DNA from: Aestuariivivens sediminis
GTDB lineage: Bacteria; Bacteroidota; Bacteroidia; Flavobacteriales; Flavobacteriaceae
NCBI RefSeq assembly: GCF_022662105.1
Contig: NZ_JAKMCP010000006.1
Coordinates: 123,820-187,819, forward strand
Direction: 5' to 3'
Length of the DNA stretch: 64,000 nucleotides
Notes under the pieces: model-generated
Seen by the model: only the letters and a program-made list of their open reading frames with translations
What the model was told of the DNA's origin: nothing
Databases searched by the model: none
Program-made: the position numbers and the translations under genes
In this document: positions 49,153 through 58,900 of the stretch, piece by piece
Position numbering within the stretch: the stretch's first letter is position 1
Layout: each line of letters begins with the position of its first letter

Positions 49153-49160
49153 TAACTTTG
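49153..49160 (+). promoter_or_regulatory. Candidate dnaX -7 element (TAACTTTG)
   Basis: TAACTTTG matches TAnnTTTG and lies 39 bp before the dnaX TTG start. The expected -33 region falls inside the AATTCTG repeat and has no clean TTG. Confidence 0.4.
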
Positions 49161-49199
49161 TTATTCCATGCAAATAATGGCAAATAAAATTTAGGAATA

Positions 49200-50933
49200 T
49201 TGGAACATTTTGTGGTATCGGCCCGAAAATATAGACCTCAAACTTTTAAGGATGTGGTTGGACAATATGCTATTACCAATACATTACTGAATGCCATTGA
49301 ACACAATCATTTAGCTCAAGCACTGCTATTTACCGGACCACGAGGTGTCGGCAAAACCACTTGTGCACGAATTTTGGCTAAAATGATTAATAGCGAAGGA
49401 AATGAAAATACTGATGAAGATTTTGCCTTTAATATTTTTGAGTTAGATGCAGCCTCGAACAATTCCGTTGATGATATAAGAAACCTAACCGACCAAGTTC
49501 GTATTCCGCCGCAAGTTGGAAAATACAAGGTTTATATTATAGATGAAGTACACATGCTGTCCCAATCAGCGTTTAATGCATTTCTTAAAACCTTGGAAGA
49601 GCCTCCTAAACATTGTATTTTTATATTGGCCACAACTGAGAAACACAAGATCATCCCAACCATCTTATCTCGTTGTCAAATTTTTGATTTTAAGCGCATT
49701 ACCGTTAAAGATACTAAGGAATATCTAAAATACATTGCAGAACAACAAGATATAAATGCAGAAGATGATGCGCTGCACATTATAGCGCAAAAAGCGGATG
49801 GTGCTATGCGTGATGCCCTGTCCATTTTTGATCGTGTTGTTAGTTTTTCTGGTAAAAATCTAACCCGAAAGGCGGTAACTGAAAACCTAAATGTATTGGA
49901 TTATGAGACGTATTTTTCCAGTACGGACTTAATCCTGGAAAACAAAATTCCACAACTGTTACTTCAATTTAATAAAACATTGTCAAAAGGTTTTGACGGT
50001 CATCATTATATAGCCGGACTAGCCTCTCATTTTAGGGATTTATTGGTGTGTAAAACCCCAAAGACAATTGAACTTTTGGAAGTAGGTGAACTAACAAAAG
50101 AAAAGTATTTAGAACAAGCCCAAAAGGTATCGCAAGAGTTTTTATTAAAAGGAATAGAGCTGGCAAACGACTGTGATCTTAAATATAAATCCAGTAAAAA
50201 CCAACGTTTGCTAGTGGAATTATGTTTAATGCAGCTTGCCTCTATCACCTTTGATGGAGAAAAAAAAAAGTCTAACTTCTTTATAATTCCTCCAATCCAC
50301 TTTAAAAAGTTAAATGTTGGGCCCCTTCAAGTGGAAAATGAAGGTGTTAAAAAAAATGATGATTTTATTTCGGAAAATCTGGAAGTTGAAATCTCACAAA
50401 CCGTTTCTTCAAAAAATGAAATGTCTTCCCCTGTGGTTTTAGAACGTCCCAAAATAACTATTAACAGGGAAAAAAAGTCAACTTCAGGGCTTTCTCTGAG
50501 CAGCATTAAAGCCAAAAAAGAGTATCAAATCAAACAGATTGATGTCGTAGTGGACGACGAGAACCTACCAAAAGATCATTTTACTGAAAAAGAACTTATT
50601 GCAGTTTGGAACAGGTTTACCAAAGAACTAAAAGATGAAGGTAAGCATAATCTGGCGTCGATTCTATCAATTGACACTCCAAAGGTAAAAGAGACCACTA
50701 TTTATTTAGAATACCCAAACGAGACCAACAAAAAGGAATTATTGGCCAATCAATACGATATTTTGTCATATGTCAGAAAATCACTGAACAATTATGACAT
50801 TTATTTAGATATTGCCGTTAATGAACATAAAGAAAAGGAATTTGTGTATACCGCCATTGAAAAGTTCAATAAATTAAAGAAAAAAAATCCCAACATAGAA
50901 TTATTAAAGAAAACATTTGGATTAGATGTATAG
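49200..50933 (+). CDS. dnaX: DNA polymerase III subunits gamma and tau
   Basis: The clamp-loader ATPase. FVVSARKYRPQTFKDVVGQ (4-22), Walker A GPRGVGKTT (46-54), the sensor/Walker B region DEVHMLSQSAFNAFLKTLEE and SRCQIFDFKRI are classic. The four-cysteine zinc module between Walker A and the DAASNNSVDDIR motif is missing and replaced by a short acidic linker (about 65-77). The tau-like tail after about residue 370 is long, variable and charged. The start is TTG, giving MEHFVVSARKYRPQTF; no in-frame ATG precedes it. The stop lies inside the next gene (8-bp overlap). Confidence 0.95.
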   Translation: MEHFVVSARKYRPQTFKDVVGQYAITNTLLNAIEHNHLAQALLFTGPRGVGKTTCARILAKMINSEGNENTDEDFAFNIFELDAASNNSVDDIRNLTDQVRIPPQVGKYKVYIIDEVHMLSQSAFNAFLKTLEEPPKHCIFILATTEKHKIIPTILSRCQIFDFKRITVKDTKEYLKYIAEQQDINAEDDALHIIAQKADGAMRDALSIFDRVVSFSGKNLTRKAVTENLNVLDYETYFSSTDLILENKIPQLLLQFNKTLSKGFDGHHYIAGLASHFRDLLVCKTPKTIELLEVGELTKEKYLEQAQKVSQEFLLKGIELANDCDLKYKSSKNQRLLVELCLMQLASITFDGEKKKSNFFIIPPIHFKKLNVGPLQVENEGVKKNDDFISENLEVEISQTVSSKNEMSSPVVLERPKITINREKKSTSGLSLSSIKAKKEYQIKQIDVVVDDENLPKDHFTEKELIAVWNRFTKELKDEGKHNLASILSIDTPKVKETTIYLEYPNETNKKELLANQYDILSYVRKSLNNYDIYLDIAVNEHKEKEFVYTAIEKFNKLKKKNPNIELLKKTFGLDV

Positions 50934-51513
50934 GGTGTTAAAAATAAATCGGATGTTGTTTTTAATACTTATTGTTGCCGCAGTGACGACCTGTTGTGAC
51001 GGTAGGGATAGAGTATACCAAACCAATACGGAAATTCTCAAAGAGAATAACCTCTTTGAATCATTTTCTCATAAAATAGCATACATCCCTCAATCTTATA
51101 CTGAAATTAATACCGATACTGTTTTAAATAATAATTTTAGAATAAAAATAAAATACTACACCCTGCCTCAAGACTCCGTTCTCATAAAAAAGACCATACC
51201 CCCAAAAACCAATATGTGGTATTATTACCATAATTTTGAAGCAAGGTTGGTCATTTCTAAACAAGGAACTTCAATTTTGGATGTTTTAATAAACAAAGCT
51301 CTATTCAAGAATTTTGAAACCGATTGGTTCTGGAAGGAAGCCATTATGCAGTTTTTATGGATAGATTATGAATCCATCACAAAACATAGTGTAAATATCA
51401 ATGTTTCCTTTTGCATACCTGAATCGACTCGTTGTAAAGATTATGTCTTGACAGTAGACGATTTGGGCGCTCTTAAAATAAATGAAATTAATCTGTCCCT
51501 ATTAAATATTTAA
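50926..51513 (+). CDS. Putative lipoprotein of unknown function
   Basis: The hydrophobic N-terminus with VTTCC (Cys23/24) looks like a lipoprotein signal, and the remaining 170 residues are beta-rich (FRIKIKYYTLP, FEARLVISKQG, YVLTVDDLGALKINE). It resembles small Bacteroidota DUF4738-like lipoproteins, but this is a weak impression. The ATG overlaps the dnaX end by 8 bp; an internal ATG at 50953 is an alternative start. The miaE gene begins 2 bp after its stop. Confidence 0.68.
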   Translation: MYRVLKINRMLFLILIVAAVTTCCDGRDRVYQTNTEILKENNLFESFSHKIAYIPQSYTEINTDTVLNNNFRIKIKYYTLPQDSVLIKKTIPPKTNMWYYYHNFEARLVISKQGTSILDVLINKALFKNFETDWFWKEAIMQFLWIDYESITKHSVNINVSFCIPESTRCKDYVLTVDDLGALKINEINLSLLNI

Positions 51514-51515
51514 TC

Positions 51516-52097
51516 ATGCTTGGTTTAAAATTACCTACAGACCCAAGATGGGTTAACATTGTTGAAAAAAATATAGAAGAAATTCTTACCGATCATGCCT
51601 TTTGTGAACAAAAAGCAACAAGCACAGCTATTTCCCTAATTGTGAGTTTTCCGGAGTACACAGAATTGGTAGAAGAAATGATCGCATTAGTAAAGGAAGA
51701 AATAAGCCATTTTAAAATGGTACATGATAAAATTATTGATCGAGGTTGGGTTTTGGGCAGAGACAGAAAAGACCAATACGTTGTTGAATTGGTAAAGTTT
51801 TTCCCAAAAGGAGGAAGTAGGACAACCCAATTAATACACCGTTTATTGTATGCGGCCTTAATTGAAGCCAGAAGTTGTGAACGTTTCAGACTACTTTCCG
51901 AAGAACTTCAAGATAAGGAATTGGCTGAATTTTACAGAAAGTTAATGGTAAGTGAGGCAAACCACTATACCATGTTTCTGGGTTTTGCCAGACAATATGG
52001 CAAAAAACAAGAAGTTGATGCTAAATGGCAACAACTTCTTGATTATGAAGCGCAAATAATGGCTAAACTCGGAACCTCCGAGACCATTCATGGTTAA
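51516..52097 (+). CDS. miaE: tRNA-(ms2io6A)-hydroxylase
   Basis: A di-iron, O2-dependent hydroxylase that converts ms2i6A37 of tRNA to ms2io6A37. It is a 193-residue four-helix ferritin-like protein with iron ligands visible in DHAFCEQKA, VKEEISHFKMVHD, LIEARSCERFRLL and VSEANHYTMF. It is probably last of the dnaX transcript and its stop overlaps the convergent barrel gene by 4 bp. Confidence 0.9.
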   Translation: MLGLKLPTDPRWVNIVEKNIEEILTDHAFCEQKATSTAISLIVSFPEYTELVEEMIALVKEEISHFKMVHDKIIDRGWVLGRDRKDQYVVELVKFFPKGGSRTTQLIHRLLYAALIEARSCERFRLLSEELQDKELAEFYRKLMVSEANHYTMFLGFARQYGKKQEVDAKWQQLLDYEAQIMAKLGTSETIHG

Positions 52098-52624
52098 AAT
52101 TTATACCCAAATCCAAATTGGATATTTGTATTTCTTCCTTCAAAGGGAACATCATCTTCAAGTACATTTGTAAAACCGTATGTGTAGCGGGCATCTAAAA
52201 ATAAGGTATGGGATAACTTAAATTCTATACCTCCAACCCCGGAATACACAAAGTTTTTAATACCGTCTTCATGTTCATAGACTTTTATTCCAGCTTGGGG
52301 TCCCAAGCCTAAATGAAACTTTTCACTTAACCTGAATTTAAACATTGCAGGTATTTGAATAAAGTCCAGTCTAAAGTCAGTTGCCTTTGACCCTTCAGAC
52401 GAAAACTGCAACTCCGGTGCGAAAGCCACTGATTTGGATAGGCCAAATTCACCGAAAAAACCAATCATAAGTCCATTTCTGTGTTGATTACTGAATGATG
52501 CATCCGGATCGAAGTCCATATTGGATACATTCATACCAGCCCTAACACCATACTTTGTGCTTTGAGAAAAACTATAAAACGCTGAAAAAGTAACCAGTAG
52601 GAAAAAAAGTAGTGTTTTTTTCAT
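52094..52624 (-). CDS. Small outer-membrane beta-barrel protein
   Basis: A signal peptide (about 1-20, ending AFYSFSQ) is followed by alternating hydrophobic strands ending in an aromatic residue (GFGYKF at the C-terminus), typical of an eight-stranded OmpA/OmpX-like or PorT-family barrel. The opening YGVRAGMNVSNMDF is the usual first strand of Bacteroidota outer-membrane beta-barrel proteins. The function is unknown. At 176 residues it is the smallest barrel type. Confidence 0.82.
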   Translation of the reverse strand: MKKTLLFFLLVTFSAFYSFSQSTKYGVRAGMNVSNMDFDPDASFSNQHRNGLMIGFFGEFGLSKSVAFAPELQFSSEGSKATDFRLDFIQIPAMFKFRLSEKFHLGLGPQAGIKVYEHEDGIKNFVYSGVGGIEFKLSHTLFLDARYTYGFTNVLEDDVPFEGRNTNIQFGFGYKF

Positions 52625-52722
52625 AATTAATAAATTTGGGTTAATGTTATTACAAACAATTAGGCAACGAATATATATTTTTTTGTTAATAAAAGTATAT
52701 TTTAAAGGTGAATTGCAAAATT

Positions 52723-53628
52723 TTACTGTGTATTACTCGAAACAGTATCGTAATATATACTCTTTATAATGCCATCGGCCAATCCAATTTTAGGTACATA
52801 AATATACTTGGCCCCACTCCATTTCATGGCAGATAAATAAATTCGTAATGCTGGGATAATAACATCTGCCCTATCCTGATTTAAATCCAATTCGGTAATT
52901 CTTTCTTCGTAAGAGTAGGTCTGTAAAGTTTTATAATAGGAGCTTAAATAAAAATAATTCAGTGGTTTACCGAGAGACTTACCTGAAATCTTAAAGATTT
53001 TATTAATGTTTCCTCCGGAACCTATAACAGCTATTTTGTCGTAATCCTTAACATGGGCTTTTATCCATTCCTCCAATTCAACCCAAGATTCCTTGACTAC
53101 CATGTCGTTCAGCAATCTAACAGTACCTATTTTGAAAGATTTTGAACTCACAGGATGTCCTTTGTCAAACACGGTAAACTCGGTGCTACCACCCCCAACA
53201 TCAACATATAAATACGTTTTGTTAGGGTCTATGTACTTGTGTAAATCTGTTGCCGCTATAATAGCAGCTTCTTCCTCACCATTAATAATGTCTATATTAA
53301 TACCTGATTCATTTAAAATCCTATTCACTACTTGGCTCCCATTTTTGGATTCCCGCATAGCTGATGTAGCACAAGCTTTGTACTTCACCACTTTATGCGA
53401 TTGCATTAACAATTTAAAAGCTAACATCGTATCCAACATCCGTTGCGTGTTTTCTTTTGAAATCCTCTGTTTTATAAATACATCAGCTCCCAGGCGAATA
53501 GGTACACGTACCAATGAGTTTTTTTTAAACTGAACCGGTCTACCTTTTTGTTCAATGATATTTGCAATAAGAAGTCGAACAGCATTGGAACCAATATCTA
53601 TCGCTGCATATTTTTTAATTGAAAGCAT
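52723..53628 (-). CDS. Exopolyphosphatase/guanosine pentaphosphatase family protein (short form)
   Basis: An ASKHA-fold phosphatase, expected to degrade polyphosphate or convert pppGpp to ppGpp. AAIDIGSNAVRLLIAN (8-23), INGEEEAAI and VDVGGGSTEFTVF are the Ppx/GppA motifs. At 301 residues it is only the N-terminal catalytic core; E. coli Ppx has about 510. Its ATG begins 1 bp after the ppk1 stop, so the two are one operon that makes and breaks polyphosphate. Confidence 0.9.
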   Translation of the reverse strand: MLSIKKYAAIDIGSNAVRLLIANIIEQKGRPVQFKKNSLVRVPIRLGADVFIKQRISKENTQRMLDTMLAFKLLMQSHKVVKYKACATSAMRESKNGSQVVNRILNESGINIDIINGEEEAAIIAATDLHKYIDPNKTYLYVDVGGGSTEFTVFDKGHPVSSKSFKIGTVRLLNDMVVKESWVELEEWIKAHVKDYDKIAVIGSGGNINKIFKISGKSLGKPLNYFYLSSYYKTLQTYSYEERITELDLNQDRADVIIPALRIYLSAMKWSGAKYIYVPKIGLADGIIKSIYYDTVSSNTQ

Positions 53629-53629
53629 A

Positions 53630-55693
53630 TTATTCCTTTAGTTTTTTTCGATAATAATCATAGAGTGCAAACTGAGATCTTACTCTTTTTTTATCGTCCA
53701 CTTTGTACTTGTTATTTTGAGATGCATCCAGCACCCTGGCCTTTACATTATCACTCCAGCTAATGTTAAAATGATCAATGATTTCTTGTTTAATATCCTC
53801 ATCATAAATAGGGCAACTTACTTCAACCCGGTTATCAATATTCCTGGTCATCCAATCTGCCGACGAAATGTAAATCTTAGGATCACCTCCGTTACCAAAA
53901 ATATACAATCTGGAATGTTCTAAAAATTTATCAACTACACTTATAACCTCAATGTTCTCGCTCATCCCCTTTATCCCGGGCACTAAGCAGCATAAACCTC
54001 TAACGATCATTTGTATTTTTACACCGGCCCTACTGGCTTCATAAAGCTTATCAACCATAACATAACTGGAAATACTATTCAATTTTAGTCTGATAAATCC
54101 ATTATCATGCGCCCTGGCATTTCCAATTTCATTATCAATCAATTTAAAAACAGAGCTTTTTGTGTAATGAGGAGACGTAATAACATGCTTGTATTTGTAT
54201 ATTTTATAGTTGGTATTAAAGAAATTGAATATTTTATTAATATCTCTCAGGATACTTTGATTAGAAGTAAATAAGGTATGATCTGTATAAATTTTAGCCG
54301 TAGATTCATTAAAGTTTCCCGTGCTTATAAATCCGTAACGTTTTATTTTTTTTCCTTCTTCTCGTTCTATAATGCACATTTTGCTATGGACCTTGAGTCC
54401 AGTTACCCCAAAAATAAGGTTAACACCTTCATCCTTCATTTGTTGCGCATAATTAATGTTGGCTTCCTCATCAAAACGGGCTTGTAACTCGATAGACACG
54501 GTTACCATTTTACCGTTAATTGCTGCGTTTATTAAAGCACTGGCGATATGCGAAATTTCGGCTAATCGATAAATGGTAATTTTTATAGTCTTAACTTTAG
54601 GGTCCAAGGCCGCCTCCCTTAAAAACTTTACCACATAGGAAAACGTATGATACGGTGTATAGAGCAAATAATCTTTCTTAGCGATGCCCTCAAACAAACT
54701 AGACTCCAAGTCCAGTCCCTGAATAGGTAAGGCTTCTATTTTATCATATAACAAATCCGTGCGCCCCAAGCTCGGAAAGTTCATATAATCGCGTCTGTTA
54801 TGATATCGGCCTCCAGGAATAATACTATCGGTATCATCTATACCCATTTTAGACATTAAATACCCCAGAGTTTCTTTATCTATAGTTTTGTCATATACAA
54901 ACCTAACAGGTTCCCCAATTTGCCGATGCTTGACACTTTCAGAAATTTTTTCAACAAAACTTTTACTTAAATCACTATCAAAATCCAATTCCCCGTCCCT
55001 GGTAATTTTAATCATATGGGCCGAAATACTTTTATAATGGAAAATACTGAAGATATCCGCCAAAAAGTGTCTGAGCAAATCATCAATCATTATGATAAAA
55101 TGCTTATTTCCCTGCTTGGGTAAAACCACGAAGCGGTTCATGTTTTTAGGTATTTCAATGAGGGCAAACTGTCTGCTGTCGTCATCCATAACCATTCTAA
55201 CCGCTAAATAGGCTGCACTATCCTTTAAGTTTGGAATTGAAACCGAGTCATTCAAAATTATAGTTACTAAAGCCTGACTCACCTTTTTAATGAAATAATC
55301 ACGCAAAAATTCATGCTGATGCGGGTCAATTTGATTTTCATCAATAATATAGATGCCTTCTTTCTCTAAGTCTTGTGTGATGGTTTCAAGAATATCTAAA
55401 CTTTCACTTTGTTGATCAATTACAATTTTCGTGATAATTTCAAGCAATTCCTTTGCTCTTATGCCTCCCAATTCACTTTTTCCGCCCTTCCCGGCTTCCA
55501 CGATGCGCTTTACTGTGGCATAGCGTACCTTAAAAAATTCGTCTAAATTGTTTGAAAATATTCCTAAAAACCGTAACCGTTCAATTAATGGGACGGTAAC
55601 ATCCGATGCCTCCTGAAGCACACGTGCATTAAACTGTAACCAACTAATTTCTCTGTTAATATATCTATTTTCAATCGTAGTGGTAGGGACCAT
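53630..55693 (-). CDS. ppk1: Polyphosphate kinase 1
   Basis: Makes polyphosphate from ATP. RYINREISWLQFNARVLQEA at the N-terminus, FLGIFSNNLDEFFKVR and the HKD-like LKVHSKMCIIE with the phospho-accepting histidine are typical; the C-terminal half carries a second HKD-like domain. ATG at 55693 (MVPTTTIENRYINREIS) fits the family; an ATG at 55717 would add eight residues. At 687 residues it is the usual length. Confidence 0.94.
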   Translation of the reverse strand: MVPTTTIENRYINREISWLQFNARVLQEASDVTVPLIERLRFLGIFSNNLDEFFKVRYATVKRIVEAGKGGKSELGGIRAKELLEIITKIVIDQQSESLDILETITQDLEKEGIYIIDENQIDPHQHEFLRDYFIKKVSQALVTIILNDSVSIPNLKDSAAYLAVRMVMDDDSRQFALIEIPKNMNRFVVLPKQGNKHFIIMIDDLLRHFLADIFSIFHYKSISAHMIKITRDGELDFDSDLSKSFVEKISESVKHRQIGEPVRFVYDKTIDKETLGYLMSKMGIDDTDSIIPGGRYHNRRDYMNFPSLGRTDLLYDKIEALPIQGLDLESSLFEGIAKKDYLLYTPYHTFSYVVKFLREAALDPKVKTIKITIYRLAEISHIASALINAAINGKMVTVSIELQARFDEEANINYAQQMKDEGVNLIFGVTGLKVHSKMCIIEREEGKKIKRYGFISTGNFNESTAKIYTDHTLFTSNQSILRDINKIFNFFNTNYKIYKYKHVITSPHYTKSSVFKLIDNEIGNARAHDNGFIRLKLNSISSYVMVDKLYEASRAGVKIQMIVRGLCCLVPGIKGMSENIEVISVVDKFLEHSRLYIFGNGGDPKIYISSADWMTRNIDNRVEVSCPIYDEDIKQEIIDHFNISWSDNVKARVLDASQNNKYKVDDKKRVRSQFALYDYYRKKLKE

Positions 55694-55940
55694 GTAAAAT
55701 TTATTGTATAACAGCAAATATATTGTATTTGAGGCTAAATACTTAAAGAAAATAGGATGTAAATGTAAATATTAATTTGGTTCGAGTTTAAAATTTTGTG
55801 CATTTCATCGGATTTTTTTAACATTTCAAAGATTTTAATTTATATTAGTGCACAAATTAAAATGAAAATTAATAAACCAAACTTTTAATAACCAATATTT
55901 TACATAAGGTAATTCAGTCTCCAAATCTAAATTTCGCCTA

Positions 55941-58900
55941 ATGAACATTAAACCTACGCTACTCTATTTGGTTATGTTATTCATGGCCAATTCGATGTAT
56001 AGTCAGACTATAGCCTGTGAAGATTCTTCATGTACAGCCAATGATTATACCCTCGATTATTTCTACCTTGGTGATGAGAATGGAGTGGCCTATGGTCCGG
56101 GTTATTGTGATTTAGGTGTTAGCTTAAATACGCACATTTGGACTACCTTTCTAACAAACAGTGCTGCCGACAGATACTCACTTTACATCCATTTTAATGT
56201 CTATATTAATGATGTCTTTGTTGAAACCGTGGATACCTGCCATTATGAGTATGAAAGCGTTCCTGCAAATGTGTTAACTGATCTCTACAGTTTTAATTGG
56301 GGATGTGGCGACGACATCGTTGTAAAAGATTTCTATATGTCATGGCAACCCAATGGTTCTAAAGGATGTGGATGTAACGGTGCAAAATGCTATATGGAAG
56401 AGGAAATTGATGTTCGTGGTCCTCTTATTGCCAATTTTGAATTCTCTGAAAATTGTTCTACACCTTATACAATTGATTTTAATTCGACTACAAAAGGAGG
56501 TCTTCCTCCTTATAATTATACTTATTTATGGGATTTTGGTGATGGCACCACAAGTACGCTAAAAAACCCAACACACACCTTTGCTTCTGGCGGGCCATAT
56601 CAAATCACGCTATCTGTTTATGACACTGTAGATACTGTTTCATACACCTATCAAATTGATACCATTGAATCTAATATTCCACCAAAATTAACTGCTCCTG
56701 ATGACCTAGATTTAGAGGGTTGTGGCACTTTGAATATACCAATTCTACCCTTCAGTTCAGTAGAAGCTGTAATTACAGAAGGTAGTTTTAATGCTTACGG
56801 TGGTAGTTTAGAGCTGACAAACAACTTAATTTCACTCTTTTATCTAGACACGATTTCCAGTGAAACCTGCCCTTTAACAATTACACGAACTTTTACGGCA
56901 ATAGATGATTGTAATAATTCTGGAACTGCCATACAGATCATTATTGTAAATGACACAACATTCCCCATGGCAAGTAGTCCAGAACCCATAACAATACAAT
57001 GCATTGCAGATCTTCCCGAACCCAATATTGATGTCATAAAGGATGCTACGGATAATTGTGTGAACCTGACCATTGACTGGCTTTCAGATAAATCAGATAA
57101 TAATACCTGCCCCGAGACCATTACAAGAACATATAGTGTTTCAGACGGCTGTGGAAATTCTATTAACGTAACACAATCCATCATAATTCATGATAGGATT
57201 GCCCCTACAGCCACTGCTCCACCGGAAATGAGCCTCGAATGCATTGAGCTAGTACCAGATCCTGATCCTGATATTATCACGGACGAAGCTGATAATTGTT
57301 CGATTCCTGTGGTTGCTTTCGTTTCCGAGACTTCAAATACCCAATATTGTTCCGAAATCATTACCAGAACTTATAGTATTACAGATGATTGTGACAATGT
57401 AACTTTCTTATCCCATAATATTACAATTATTGACACAATAGCACCCGAATTGGTTTCTGAAGCCCAAGATAAAATGGTAATATGCGATGGAAATGGGAAT
57501 ACAACCGAACTTAATGAATGGTTAGTATCTCATGGCGGTGCTTATGCTACTGACAATTGTGGGAATGTCACCTGGTCTGATGATTTTTCATCCTTGGGTG
57601 ATCTTTGTGGTGCAACCGGTAGCGTTTCAGTTATTTTTACGGCTACGGATGATTGCGGTAATACAACGACTACATCTGCAACCTTTAAAATTGAAGATAC
57701 GGTTCTCCCAACAGCCAATGATCTTTCACCTGTAAACGTTGAATGTTATGAAGATGTGCCAGATCCTGATATTTCTCTAATATCCGGTACTAGCGATAAT
57801 TGCTCCACACCTACAGTTTCTTTTATTTCAGATGTTAGTGATGGTCAGTCTTGTCCGGAAACCATTACAAGAACCTATCGTGTTGCAGATGATTGCAATA
57901 ATAGTGTTGATATTGTTCAAATTATAACTATTAATGACACCACGCCACCTACGGCAACAAACCCAGCATCGCTTTATTTAAATTTCAGTGACACGATTCC
58001 TAATCAGGATATCAATATTGTATCTGATGAAGCGGATAATTGCGGTGCCCCGACTGTTTCTTTTGTAGCAGAATCCGTAAATCAAGATGCATGTACCAAG
58101 ATCATAACAAGAATTTATAGCGTCACCGATGCTTGTGAAAATTCTATAAATGTTACGCATGACATCATTATAACGGATAATACACCCCCAACGGCTGGTC
58201 AACTAAACACGATGTATCTATATGATTGTAATGATAATATACCAGAACCGGATACAAGCTTAATATCCAATGCGATTGATAATTATTCAAATCCAACGGT
58301 CACTTTCTTTTCTGATGTGATTATAGAACCGTCATGTCCAAAAACGATTCTAAGAACCTATCGTGTTACCGACGATTGTGGGAATTTCACAAATGTTGAA
58401 CAAGTTATAATCATAGATGATAATATTCCCCCTACAGCCAGTAATCCCGAAAAAATCACAGTATTGGCCAGTTCAAATAGTATTCCTCAACCAGACATAT
58501 TAGTGGTTGTGGATGAAGCTGACAACTGTAGTATACCGACAATTACCTATATCTCAGAATCATCAAACAATGACCCATGTAATGAAATCATTACCAGAAT
58601 CTATCGCGTTACAGATCAGTGCGGAAATTATATTGATGTCTATCACGAAATTGAAATAATTGACGATATCCCACCTTCATCAACTGATCCGGAAGATGTT
58701 GTTGTCAGCTGTATTAACGATATACCACCGGCAGACGCCAACGTAATATCAGAAATAACAGATAATAATGGAACGCCCTCGGCAAAATTTTTATCTGAGA
58801 TAACCAACACAAAAAATTGTAATGATGTCATTACCCGGACTTATCGTATCACAGATGCCTGCGGTAATTATGTGGATGTAAACCATAATATTTTTATAAT

